The notes beneath the pieces were generated by a model, which was not told where the DNA came from, did no database searches, and saw only the letters and a list, made by a program, of their open reading frames with translations. Position numbers and translations under genes: made by a program. Source: Paramacrobiotus richtersi (lineage: Eukaryota > Tardigrada > Eutardigrada > Parachela > Macrobiotidae). From it: a stretch of 36,032 nucleotides of DNA. Numbering within the stretch: the first letter of the stretch is position 1; the number at the start of each line of letters is the position of its first letter. The stretch spans positions 1 through 36,032 of the forward strand of contig JAQGAU010000175.1 of the NCBI GenBank assembly GCA_034698045.1. The letters are read 5' to 3'. Shown here one piece after another: positions 1-9,400 of this stretch.

Positions 1-678
1 CTCGTGATTGCCTGTTGCCGAATGTGGGCCATCATTTATCCCGTCTCTTACCGCCAGCGACACACGAAGCGGCTGGCGTGCATCCTCTGCGGCATAGTTT
101 GGGTCGTCCCGCATCTCGCCGGTCTCCCGTTGTGGTTGCTGGACACGATCCTGTACAGAAAACCTCTTGCGAAAACTGGGTTTTACTGTGGAATAAACAC
201 CCAAAAACAAATGGCTTATCCCGCAGCCTTGATTATTGTCTTCTATCTGACCCCCATATGTGTAGAAATTGCAGTTTTCCCAGTGGTATTTTTCGTGAAA
301 AAAATTCGAATGAGAAATAATCGAGTGGAGATGGTCGCCCATGAGGCTGCACCCACGGATGATACCTCTCGCAGATCGGCTGCTCAGGTGCCAGGCTCAC
401 GCCCCGTTCCCCCTCAAAGATCGAATTGTTCTGGTCTTTCCCTCTTGGCATTGTTTTCAGTGTGCGCTTGTGTTGGCTGGTTGCCGCTTGTTTTGTGTGC
501 CTTGTTGCCGACGCTGATACCGGACCTCAGGTTGCCCGACTACGTCTGGACCTACTCGACGGCCTTGGGTTTCATACAACCATCGGCTGATCCCGTGATC
601 CTTATATTTGCTCTGGGAAATCTGCGAAAGGCCGTGTGGTCTCTGCCAAGCCGTATCACGGGGCTGTTTCGTCAATAA
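1..678 (+). CDS. Rhodopsin-like GPCR, 3' part (cut by window edge)
   Basis: This is the C-terminal part of a seven-transmembrane receptor; the reading frame is open from base 1, so the 5' end lies outside the window. It starts at the end of TM3 with a CCRMW motif, where class A receptors have DRY. It continues through TM4, an ECL2 cysteine (GFYCGINT), TM5, a loop of about 60 residues, TM6 with GWLP and TM7 with QPSADPVI, ending SRITGLFRQ. The residues correspond to about 124-348 of the intact paralogue at 5028-6074. No frameshift or stop is seen, so this copy may be functional. It is the only array member on the + strand. The ligand cannot be read from the sequence. Class A membership is well supported; a finer assignment is not. 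Confidence 0.85.
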   Translation, partial: LVIACCRMWAIIYPVSYRQRHTKRLACILCGIVWVVPHLAGLPLWLLDTILYRKPLAKTGFYCGINTQKQMAYPAALIIVFYLTPICVEIAVFPVVFFVKKIRMRNNRVEMVAHEAAPTDDTSRRSAAQVPGSRPVPPQRSNCSGLSLLALFSVCACVGWLPLVLCALLPTLIPDLRLPDYVWTYSTALGFIQPSADPVILIFALGNLRKAVWSLPSRITGLFRQ

Positions 679-1096
679 GTGATTGTCAATTTGTCACCTG
701 TTTTAATTATGGTTGACGAATGTTCTGTGCAATCAGTATTAGCATTGGTTCATATTAGTGCAAACGCCACACCAACTAACTTGCTCTTTGTTATCTTGCG
801 AGGAGGATGTGGAGAGAGCTGGCCTTGTCGCCGTACAGCTCTGCGAGTCAAGCGCCAAGAGGCCTGGGGCTGGACGCCATCCACCCAGGCCGGATGTTGC
901 TGAGGGCTAGGAAGGCTTCGCGCTGCCAGGACAGCGCTGTCATTAGCTGGACGGACAGCTCTATCAAATATCTTCTTCAATAAACTTTTTCAATTTACGT
1001 GTTAACTTATCTTTTGTTTAAACTAACTTTAAAATTCTTTTAAATGTTTCAAGTTTCCGAATTTGAATTTTTCTTTTTAACATTTATTTGCTTTAC
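679..1096 (+). other. Conserved 3' flank of receptor unit 1 (probable 3' UTR)
   Basis: This stretch follows the receptor stop codon and aligns, reverse-complemented, with the sequence after each minus-strand receptor (about 4483-5027, 10960-11712 and 15520-16107). The strongest match is 790-960, which contains CAACATCCGG-type and GCTGGACGGACAG blocks on the appropriate strands. A poly(A) signal follows directly at 979-984. The simplest reading is a duplicated 3' untranslated region. Confidence 0.6.
979..984 (+). promoter_or_regulatory. Poly(A) signal AATAAA of receptor 1
   Basis: A canonical AATAAA lies about 300 bases after the receptor stop codon at 676-678, at the end of the block conserved between units. 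The intact receptor 2 has the equivalent signal on the minus strand at 4582-4587. Confidence 0.55.
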
Positions 1097-1099
1097 TGT

Positions 1100-1258
1100 A
1101 CTGTAATATAGATACTTCCATTTAGTTGTACTATCTTTAATGTATTTCAGAGCGGTATCGTTAGACGATACTGCTACATTTAATGCCAGCATGACATTGA
1201 CAAAATACGCCGCATGTTGTAACACGTGATCTTCGACGCCCGTGCACACATTATCTAA
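1100..1258 (+). other. Truncated tail segment of unit 1
   Basis: On the + strand this resembles the reverse complement of the tail segments at 3476-3760 and 15245-15520. Shared features include a CAGCAT-CATTGAC-AAAAT block near 1188-1215 and GACGCCCGTGCACACA near 1236-1251. The match stops at about 1258, where an inverted receptor fragment begins, so the segment is cut in its middle by a rearrangement. Confidence 0.45.
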
Positions 1259-1465
1259 GTTGAAGGGCGTTCGAAGTTGACGGTCACTGGCGAGCAGTCC
1301 GACTAAAAATGCGTTTAACAGGAAGGTGGTGTCGACAAAAAAGGTGTCGAAGATAGCGGTTGGTGTCCAGTGTAAGGTCCCGTTCGCGAGGTTGCTGTTC
1401 AGAGTCATGTTGTCGAAGGTCTTGTTGATGACTTGCCACGCATCGGTTTTGACTGCCTCAGTCAT
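1259..1465 (-). pseudogene. GPCR N-terminal fragment (N-terminus and TM1 only)
   Basis: The ATG at 1465 opens a protein beginning MTEAVKTDAWQVINKTF, almost the same as the start of the intact receptor at 6074. It keeps the glycosylation sequons, TM1 with LLNAFL, and the ICL1 motif RTPFN, about 68 residues. Similarity then stops abruptly at about 1259. The frame stays open to a stop at 1049, but through sequence that belongs to the oppositely oriented tail of unit 1. TM2-TM7 are missing, so this is a truncated copy and not a working receptor. Its 5' flank is conserved to about 2030. An in-frame ATG also exists at 1513, but the start at 1465 is the one shared by the paralogues. Confidence 0.8.
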
Positions 1466-1500
1466 GATTTGACTATTTTCGTGTTTATGCGACGGGGTGC

Positions 1501-1518
1501 TATTAAAGGTCATTCAAT
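1501..1518 (-). promoter_or_regulatory. Conserved upstream block of receptor fragment
   Basis: The + strand reads TATTAAAGGTCATTCAAT. The same block lies 36-60 bases before the ATG of every array member whose 5' end is visible. On the coding strand it combines a CCAAT-type ATTG, a TGACCT element (nuclear-receptor half-site AGGTCA inverted) and a TTTAATA TATA-like sequence. Function is inferred from conservation only. Confidence 0.5.
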
Positions 1519-2030
1519 CCCTCGAAGACGAAGCTGAGACGCCAATCTGCATGCCGGTGGCGACAGCGATAAAAAATATATCTGTAAAAGCACGAATGAA
1601 TATGAATTGGCTCTTTCAAACCCTGTGCGGTAAAAAACTTAAAGCGCAGCAGTGACGCGAATTATGACTCTGTAGGTTGCCTTGTTAATTACAAGTAAGA
1701 ATTATGGGACAAAAAGTCCGGGCCCAGCTTATAAAACTTCACATTTCCAGATTGAAAACGGGTATTGTCGAGCGGGTGTCGGGTACAAATGATTATGTCG
1801 TTCATTTGAGCAGCAGTATTTTAAAATTAAGACGCTCCTGAAGAAATTTAATTTGCAGTTTGCAAAAACATCCGCTCAGTGGAGACCACGGATTCAACAT
1901 CCGCTCAACGGAAGCAGTTGTCCAACATTGCGGACTATTTGGTAGCGGTTGTTTATCCGTTAGAATCTGTTTCACCGAAAATCGTTTCATACGACTGGAT
2001 GGCAGCGCACTGATATAATGCACGCATGAC
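1519..2030 (-). other. Conserved 5' flank of receptor unit (decayed)
   Basis: This aligns patchily with the 5' flanks of the units at 12848-13990 and 17210-17870. Shared pieces are an ACGAATGAA-AATTGGCTCT stretch, a TTTGCAAAAACATCCGCTC stretch near 1858-1876, and GGATGGCAGCGCA near 1997-2009. It contains no recognised gene. Confidence 0.5.
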
Positions 2031-3475
2031 CAGAGCTTCGTTTCTGGTTGGACAATTCTGGTGAATTACGCGTTATTTTATGCCCTATGGCAGCATGTTC
2101 TTGGATTGTGACAACAGGTTTTTACATGTACATATTTTTACACTGATTTACGTATTTATCACCCAGGTTGGAAATTACGCTAGGGACCATCTATACATAA
2201 CGCAGCTTGGGGTAAGCGTGGGTATCTGCAAACGTGACCCACTTTGTGTAGGCTTGCATATGCGTGGGTGAACTGCGCACGGAACTGGTGGGTCGCGTAC
2301 GCTCACCGAATCACTATTTGGTCACCGTTTACAACGCCCCCAGCGCAAAAAACCATCAGTGTTTGGTTCATTTAACGCAGCAGTCCGTATTAAATGACAA
2401 TGTAAGGGACTCATTTTTTACGAGATTCCCTGTAAGTGCTACCTAGATTCAACTGCTTACGAAACGGCCGTTAGGACCTTAATGTACACAGAAACAAATC
2501 CACGTACTTGAGAGATGGCACCATTGCTCGAAGACTGTTGGTCATCCAAGGTGACCATTTTGCCCCTTTTGGTGGGGTCTTGGAGTCTTTGAGCGTTTAC
2601 TAGACCAGCTGTGTATCTCAACAATGGCCGAATAATTTAGGCTGGATAACTCGTTATATGCTAGCAGAAGAGTGAAACTCCATATTACAGTGCATGAGTC
2701 AGGAATTTTTTTCTGCCCTCACACGTCGTAAAAATTCGTTCCAGAATATGTAGCATCGACTTGCGATTTTTTTGGATTGATTTCCGTACGATGAGTTACA
2801 GACGAAGTAATCTCAAGTACAGAGACGGACGCATAATTAACGTAGAATTGGATGTACGTAGATTCTGAATTTGTAATTTTTGTTCACCATGTATAGCTCA
2901 TAGTTATGTACTTATGCTATAACTCAGATTTCGGGACTTTCGAACTTCATAACTTTCGCACAGACCGTTCAACTGCTTCTCGTGGTACATTTACTGTAAG
3001 CAGTTTCGTAATCGGAAAATTTAGGACTTCTTCGATGAAAAAAATACCCGAATTCTTTCAACTTGATGCCACCAGTTGGACGAAAAACGCAGAGAGACAA
3101 GTTAGGCCTTTTCTGAAAGTGCAAAGACTGGTGATTACGTATTCTATTACACATTTGGATCTTGAAAAAAGCTTGTAAACCAGAACACTCTGTGAGGATC
3201 GGTTACAGTCAGGTTTCCACGGGTACAAGAATTACCCAGTGTCGGTTAGGCTTTCGACGCTTGTGCAAAACCCAACAGAAGCTGACAAGAACTGTGCTAA
3301 AACGTGGAGTTTGTTCTTTTTATTAATAGAACACTCGTCATTTTTTGTCTTTTTACGATTAAGCTCTAACGAATAAGTAACGGAAGTAATTTTTCTGAGC
3401 CGTCACGGGGCCATCATAAAATTCCGGTCTTTCTTTTGGAAAAAGGTGAATGTTCGCTGTCCAACTTAACGCAGT
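2031..3475. other. Intergenic, no gene recognised
   Basis: Only short open frames occur here (90 codons at most), with no recognisable domain, repeat unit or splice pattern. I see no RNA gene. Confidence 0.5.
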
Positions 3476-3697
3476 CTATGCAAGGATGGTGTGCCTTTCA
3501 AAAACGAAAAAATGAATAACATCGGCAGACGGGTTGGAGAGCTGGGACGTCTCAACGCAGGTAAATTTTAAGCGGGCCACCTGGTATATCACCGTGATCG
3601 GAATAAACAATCTGCGCAAAACGTTCCAGGTCGTGTTAGGTAACGTGTAGGCGTGCGCGCTGGCGTCAGAGATTATACATTTCAAAATGCGGCGCAT
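3476..3697 (-). pseudogene. Conserved tail segment of unit 2, possible receptor remnant
   Basis: A 73-codon minus-strand frame contains DASAHAYTLPNTTWNVLRR followed by LFIPIT. The tail of unit 4 (15245-15484) has the similar QASAHTWSRTTFDVLCR followed by LIIP. Near its end the unit 2 copy reads NPSADVIHFF, reminiscent of QPSADPVIFI in TM7 of the array receptors, so this may be the ruin of another receptor. The resemblance is short and could be chance. What is solid is that the segment belongs to the duplicated unit, lying downstream of the receptor in units 1, 2 and 4. Confidence 0.4.
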
Positions 3698-3817
3698 TTT
3701 TCAAGCAGTGCAATTCTGGAAATATTCAACTTTGCCGTAAACCAATTTGTAAACACGATGAGTTTCTGAAATATATTAAAAAAATAGTTTAATCAAACAG
3801 AATAAGACAGTAAAACA

Positions 3818-3823
3818 AATAAC
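3818..3823. repeat. Left 6-bp target-site duplication (AATAAC)
   Basis: AATAAC ends a stretch AAACAAATAAC that is unbroken in the empty sites of unit 3 (10968-10978) and, with one change, unit 4 (15523-15533). The same six bases recur at 4483-4488, on the other side of the retrotransposon fragment. Confidence 0.7.
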
Positions 3824-4482
3824 GAAGCGTGGGCGGCAAGCAGACGGACAGTCCCTGGCGACACGGTCTCAACTGTAAAAAGTCTGCAGGGAGATTTACC
3901 AGGCACGACAGTATAAGCGCTGAATTTGCTCGTGCTCTGAAGACTGCCGGACACCCTTCTCGCCTGGAACCAAAAGATTTGTCCTGTAAGGACCGGAAAA
4001 AACCGGACGTGGTCACTCACGCCATGGGAGCGTGGAAAGCCGCTCTCCATCGATGTTACCTGTATCGACAATACCTGTACCTGTATCGACACCCTGTGCC
4101 GCTCCTATGTCGATCGTTCTTGCCAAAACGCCGGCGCTGCTGCCGAAATGGCCGAACAGAGGAAGTACCGGAAGTACGCATTCCTGGAAAGTCGCTATAT
4201 TTTCACGCCAGCAGCTTTCGAAATCTACGGAACGTTTACGTGGGGCGTTAGCACGAAAAAGCTCGTGGATAAAGTCGGAAAAGATCTTTCCGCCGCTTCC
4301 GGAGAACCGCGGTCTAAAGAATTCTTGAAACAGAGACTGTCCATCTTAATGCAACGCGGAAATGCACTATGCGTAATGGGCACAGTCCCAGATTCCGTTG
4401 GTTTTGAGGATGTGTTTATGTTATAGTTTTAACGCATTTGTGTCAACATTCTGTGAGCAGGCTAATAAATATATGTATGTTT
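3824..4482 (+). mobile_element. 5'-truncated retrotransposon insertion
   Basis: This 659-bp insertion interrupts the 3' flank of receptor unit 2 and is absent from units 1, 3 and 4. It is flanked by the 6-bp duplication AATAAC (3818-3823 and 4483-4488). It carries only the last part of a reverse-transcriptase polyprotein and ends in a short A/T-rich tail with AATAAA near 4464-4469. A 5' truncation plus a target duplication is typical of LINE-type target-primed insertion. The family is not identified. It lies antisense to receptor 2. Confidence 0.75.
3829..4426 (+). pseudogene. Reverse-transcriptase polyprotein C-terminal fragment, frameshifted
   Basis: The frame from 3829 shows GRFTRHDSISAEFARAL and RKKPDVVTHAMGAWKAALH. 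This matches the conserved region after the RT domain in a group of invertebrate retroelement proteins (RH..I, EP..L, RPD, PW..G..L.WD). Around 4048-4052 the similarity jumps to the next frame, which continues with a DVTC-type motif, an AGAAAEMAE stretch, KYRKYAFLESRYIFTPAAF and a FLKQRLSILMQRGN block. It stops at 4424-4426. A 13-bp repeat (4058-4070 and 4079-4091), in-frame and 21 bases apart, lies just after the shift. The catalytic RT domain is not present, so this is a dead fragment. Family similarity is from memory, not a search. Confidence 0.7.
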
Positions 4483-4488
4483 AATAAC

Positions 4489-5027
4489 CATTAGGACACA
4501 AAAGAATGAAATACGCAAGCCTAAAACATTTAAAAAATGCTCAATTAAGCAAACGGCAAATCAACAGGCAAATTAAACCACTTTATTGGAAAAATAATAT
4601 TTGATGGATCTGTCCGTCCAGCTAGTGACATTGCTGTCTTCGCAGCGAGAAATTCTCCTAGTCCTCAGCAACATCCGGCCGGACGGATCCACTGGCTTCG
4701 GCCTGTGGGTGCTGGACGGCGACAAGGCCCGCACCTTTTACATCTTCCTTCCATACTTAGGGCCAGAAAACTTCTCCTTTTTTCGTTTTCAGTAATCAGC
4801 GTGGATTTATTATGAACAAGCTAGCCACAGCCAAAGAACTGTAATAATTCAGCTGTGGTGAACAGGTGTGGTGTGTTGTGATTGAGAGGCACTGTTATTA
4901 TTATCAATACATCAACAACAGTGGCTCTGTAGTAATGCGAAGTGTGAACTAGTGTTGGTACTTGTTGATAAGTGCACAGAACATTCGTCAAGGCTGACAT
5001 GCAGCGACCACAATAAATGGCAATCCC
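4489..5027 (-). other. Conserved 3' flank of receptor unit 2
   Basis: This lies downstream of the receptor stop at 5028 and is shared with units 1, 3 and 4. A minus-strand AATAAA (TTTATT at 4582-4587) is placed like the signal in unit 1. On the opposite (+) strand a frame at 4601-4795 is open and reads LSVQLVTLLSSQREILLVLS and later LDGDKARTFYIFL; parts of this frame recur in units 1 and 3. It is probably a 3' UTR, but a decayed passenger gene on + is possible. Confidence 0.55.
4582..4587 (-). promoter_or_regulatory. Poly(A) signal of receptor 2
   Basis: TTTATT on + gives AATAAA on the receptor strand, about 440 bases after the stop codon and at the same place within the conserved 3' block as the unit 1 signal. 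Confidence 0.45.
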
Positions 5028-6074
5028 TTATTGACGAAAGAGTCTCTTGATACGGCTTGGCAGACACAACACGGCCTTCCGCAGATTACCCAGAGCCAGT
5101 ATGAAGATCACGGGATCAGCTGATGGTTGTATCAGGAACAAGGCCGAGGAGTAGGTGTAGACGTACTCGGGCAACCCGAGGTCCGGTATCAGCGTCGTCA
5201 ACAAGAAAAACGAAACAGCCGGCAACCAGCCAACACAGGCGCAAAACGAAAACACTGCCAAGAGAGAAAGACCAGAACAGTCCGATCTTGGATGGCGGGC
5301 GGGGCGTAAGCCTGGCGCTTGACCAGCCGATCTGGAAGCAGTAGCATCCGACGGGTCAGTCGCATGCGAGGCTATCTCCACTCGGTTATCCCTCAATCGA
5401 AATCTTCTCGCAAAAAAAACCACCGGGAAAACTGCAATTTCTACGCATAGGGGGATCAGAAAGAAGACAATAAGCACAGCTGCCATATAAGCCATTTGTT
5501 TTTGGGTATTTATTGCACAGACAAACCCGGTCTCCGCAAGAGGTAACCGAAAGAGGACCGTGTCCAGCACCCATAATGGGAGAATGCTGAGATGTGGGAG
5601 CACCCAGGCGATGCCGCACAGGATGCACGCCAGCCGATTAGTGTGTCGCTGGCGGTAAGAGATGGGATAGATAATGGCCCACATTCGACAACAGGCAATG
5701 ACGAGATGGGTGTTGTACGCCGGACCGGCAGTTACATATGTAAAGTACATGTACACAGAGCAGGCCATTTCACCATGGGTAAACACGCCGTCAGCCATGG
5801 CGGTCCAGAGGTCGAAGATGGTCGCGGGTACTGGGACCAGATTGGCGCAGGCCTGACTCAGGACGTACATGTTAAAGGGCGTTCGAAGTTCACGGTCACT
5901 GGCTAGCAGCAGGAGTAGGAATCCGTTTAACAGGAAGGCGGTACAGACGAAAAATGCGTCGAAGATTGCGGCTGGAGTCCAGTGTAAGGTCACGTTCCGG
6001 GGGAAGTCGGGGGTCAGATTGTCGAAGGTCTTGTTGATGACTTGCCACGCATCGGCTTTAGCCGCCTCAGTCAT
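5028..6074 (-). CDS. Rhodopsin-like (class A-type) GPCR, complete
   Basis: This is a single-exon 348-residue receptor and the only intact full-length member in the window. The N-terminus is short, with sequons at N14 and N27. TM1 spans about 36-58 (N50), and ICL1 holds RTPFN (64-68). TM2 has LSQACANL, with N78 where most class A receptors have D2.50. C105 and C186 are the likely TM3-ECL2 disulfide. The DRY position reads C129-R130-M131. TM4 is about 147-170, TM5 about 193-221, TM6 carries GWLP (282-285), and TM7 has QPSADPVIF, a DPxxF form of NPxxY at 320-324. A basic tail follows. The start MTEA is shared by paralogues. It probably signals through a G protein at the plasma membrane. The ligand is unknown. 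The other minus-strand units are paralogues with broken frames. Confidence 0.92.
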   Translation of the reverse strand: MTEAAKADAWQVINKTFDNLTPDFPRNVTLHWTPAAIFDAFFVCTAFLLNGFLLLLLASDRELRTPFNMYVLSQACANLVPVPATIFDLWTAMADGVFTHGEMACSVYMYFTYVTAGPAYNTHLVIACCRMWAIIYPISYRQRHTNRLACILCGIAWVLPHLSILPLWVLDTVLFRLPLAETGFVCAINTQKQMAYMAAVLIVFFLIPLCVEIAVFPVVFFARRFRLRDNRVEIASHATDPSDATASRSAGQAPGLRPARHPRSDCSGLSLLAVFSFCACVGWLPAVSFFLLTTLIPDLGLPEYVYTYSSALFLIQPSADPVIFILALGNLRKAVLCLPSRIKRLFRQ

Positions 6075-6110
6075 GGCTTAACTATTTTCGTGTTTGTGCG
6101 ACGAGCGTTC

Positions 6111-6128
6111 TATTAAAGGTCACCCAAT
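6111..6128 (-). promoter_or_regulatory. Conserved upstream block of receptor 2
   Basis: The + strand reads TATTAAAGGTCACCCAAT, 37-54 bases before the ATG. It is nearly the same in units 3 and 4 and in the fragment at 1465. On the coding strand it holds ATTGG (CCAAT box), GGTGACCT and a TATA-like TTTAATA. Confidence 0.5.
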
Positions 6129-6400
6129 CCTGCGACAATGTTGCAAGTGTCAGTCTCTTTTGCCGGTAAGGACAGCGGTGAAAAAACGCATGCGTAAAAC
6201 GCAGAAGTGAATACGAATTGGCTGGGCTAAACCGTAAGCGCTGGGCAAGTCCGCGGCAGTAATATTAATTTTGACGCTGTTGATTGCCTGGCGGAAGATG
6301 ACGGGTAAACACTGCCGGGCCAAGATAACAAAAATTCCACAGTTCCAGATTACAAACGGGTGATTCGTGTGCAGATCTATGTCGCTGAATCGTGCAGTAC
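6129..6400 (-). other. Conserved 5' flank of receptor unit 2
   Basis: This aligns with the flanks of units 3 and 4: CGCATGCGTAAAACGCA near 6187-6203, GCGGCAGTAATATTAATTTTG near 6252, and AAAATTCCACAGTTCCAGA near 6331-6349. The TA at 6235-6236 is the unoccupied equivalent of the MITE insertion site in unit 3. Similarity fades at about 6390-6400. No gene is seen in it. Confidence 0.55.
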
Positions 6401-9400
6401 TGCACAATGTGATCAATCTTAGCCAGATAGTTCTGCCTGTACGATGCTAACGAAACGAGTCCTCCATTCAGGGCGCAAGCAACCGGATGGATCAAGAAAC
6501 GACCGTACTGAAAAGCGTAATCAGGAAAAAAGGTTGTCAAAAATTTCCCAACCACTGCTCAAACTGAAAAACCGTCTAAAAACACCATAGAGATGAAAGA
6601 ATCAAACAAAAGAAAATCATCAATTAAATATTTATCTCTCAGGGTCACGTGCATTCAGAGAAAGCCGATTACGGAAGCTGCAGCGGAAATGCAGACGCAA
6701 AGATTATTATTCAATCAATTCCATTGCGATCAGTTCCAGTTACAGATCGAACTCGATTCCGCTGGAAAGCGTGCTCGGTGACATCTTGTGCTAGCTTGTG
6801 TAAAGAAATGAACTACCAAAATATGAATTCAGCTCGGTGTCGTTATTTTATTGCAAAGCACTATTTTTCGTGAATACAACTGTGTCACAAATACCAGTAT
6901 ACGGAGATATTTTAACGAGTATTGTTTCGTACATAGAAAACAGCCATTCAGTGTGTTAGCGCCGAAATGTAACAACCCGTTCAACAAGTTTTTACAGGAC
7001 GGGTGTATACGATCCGATCGACTTTTTACCTGATAGTCCAGTCACCTGGGTCTCCTTTGCACGACACAAGCTGGCATGCTTACCTTTCCGGAAACTTTTC
7101 GGGAATTTAGTTTAGAAGACACCAGCTTTAGAAATGCCTTGTGGCACTGCAGCTTTCCGATTTCCACTCAAATTTGTTTACACAAATTAAAAACCACAAA
7201 TTAAGTACTTCGAAATGTTTTTTTTTGTTTTGGTGTGAGAAAGCACTCATTCTTGCATCAGACAGCGGCAAGGATGGTCCCTTCCGCGCTCTCTCTGCTT
7301 TGGTGTGGGCTGGTAAAACGGCAGCCCTGCAACCTATGGCCACTGGAATTCTTTTTGGCTTTATTGCGCATGCACTGCGTCTTCACCTTTATCCTTCCAA
7401 CGATCCAACCTCTGGAAATATTAACTTCGTTTTTGCTGGTTGGTTCTTGTTCTGGTACTGCTGAACGTTGTTATCTGTTTATGGTCTCTACCGTATACCT
7501 TGTTCTATTGTTGATAGGAAGTGTCTGACGCTTGAGCGTTTTGAAACGGTTGCGTTAGACGTTAAACCATTAAACCAACCAAACTGTGCCCTTTGTTCTG
7601 CACTTCCGATGACCCGTTGAAACCATACCTGTAACCTGGTCACATTTGAGATAAAACCGTCAGCGAGGAGCACCCGCACTGATCTTGTTTTTCAGTTATT
7701 CCACAAATAAAAAATCGGACACGGCAAGAGCTAAAACACGCCCGGTCGCTCCCTGTTCCTCTTTGCTTATGCTGCATTAATCACCAAACTTTTCATCCCA
7801 CTTACGTGAAGCCAACGCACCTGAACCAAGTCATGTAACGTCACACCATTTGTCCAAGCCGTTCCCTGTTTTTCCAACAAGCAGGGATAGCTGGAAGTAT
7901 ACTATCAAAGCAGTCAGCGAAGTTTTGCAAATCCCATCGTTTACTATATCTGTAGCTGTCTACAAGATTTGGTTTTCATGCGCCCGTGTCACTTTTTTTC
8001 GGGGGTCAAGGAGCGATTACTGTACTTGAGGTATAAAAAAAGTGTGCCCACGCTCTATAGAATGGTGCAGCGTGGATACCAATCCGTCCAGGCGGCGATT
8101 CTCTCGCCTGATGTACCATGACATAAAAGTACCGTTACACCCTTCCATTCCTGGACAGATTCACAAAAGAATGTTCATAAGATGCAGCACAAAGCGTTCC
8201 ACTAGGAGGGGCTTTAGGAAAGCCCGAAAGCTGGGCAAGTCTGAAACACGCTGATTTTTGACCGTACGAGCGCAGCGAGCGAGGTTTATGCTTCCACAGC
8301 TGGGCCAAAGTCACTTGGTACATGGCAATAAATCTCGAAAACCTATCGTTAGATTTTCATGCTTTGTTTTGCAACTGATTAAGACCATGCCTGTGGGTGC
8401 CCGAAAAATACCAGTTGTGCTGGGAAAACTCTGTGAGCCAGATATCTGGCTCTGGGATTTCCCATGGACTCCTCTGCCAAACGTATCGTAGCGAGCCAAA
8501 AGTATCAATCAGGGGGAAAACAACCACTCTTCTTGGGGTGAGGGCGGAGCCCGAGCGGATAACGGCTTGTAGGTTTTTTTCGGAAAGACGACAGTTGTGG
8601 GACGTCCGCGGATAGGGCGGAGAGGGGTTAACGAAATTAAAAAAAATAATTTAATAGTTTTCTTCAAGCAATTTAGACGGCTTTTTATAACCTTTGTAAC
8701 TGTAGCACATAAAACACGCGCCGTTTTTGCGTGTTCATTTCATGTAGCAGTTTGTTCAATGTGGAGAATACCTTTTTGCACATGCGCCCCTTCCGTGGAC
8801 GAAGGCCGCCCCCCGACTGGAGCGTATTTATTGTAAGATGCTGTGCTTGCATGATGATAAATGACTGCCGGATACTGCTTTAACAATTAACATGTTTGAA
8901 ATTAAAACCTACACGTGACCCTGTTGGTGCATTACAAAACTATCTAGCGTTCCGCGCTTCGAAGTCTAAGGGAGTTCACCGTAAGAGAAGTATTTTTCTC
9001 GTCAGAAATGTTGATAACAAAAAACAATCTGTAAAAATCAAAACTTTTTCCGCCGCGGCGACGTGGTCAACAGCCGTAATAAAGACCTGCGGGTAAGAGA
9101 GAGGGGCAAAATGCAGTAGCGAATTTAAGGGAGGGGGGCACCGGGGCACGTGCCCTTCCCGGAAATTTTACGAAATCGGGTTCCTCAAAAATACAAAGGG
9201 GGGAGTATTGCTAACCTCAACCGGCTTTTCGTTCAATGGCACCAAAGGGGGGAGTATTGTCAGTACTGACAGCAAAGCTGCAAGCGCTAAACTACTATCA
9301 GAAAATATTGGTTCTGCCCTTGCCACCAGTTTCGCACTGTGTGCCAAATCTTGGACTAGCCCTTATCAAGCTGCAGTAGACCGACGCTAAAGGCACGGCC

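Noticed and set aside
1049..1258. C-terminal extension of the receptor N-terminal fragment as a novel fused protein
   Set aside because: The extension is the reverse reading of the unit 1 tail segment, an accidental frame across the inversion junction.
8031..8110. TATAAA followed 30-60 bases later by a GGCG...CGCC hairpin, a possible small RNA gene
   Set aside because: No known RNA family, no terminator and no proximal element recognised.
8896..9096. Frame with DPVGALQNYLAFRASKS resembling a tyrosine recombinase of Crypton/Ngaro type
   Set aside because: Only one short motif fits, there is no ATG, and no catalytic residues are visible. Too weak to call.
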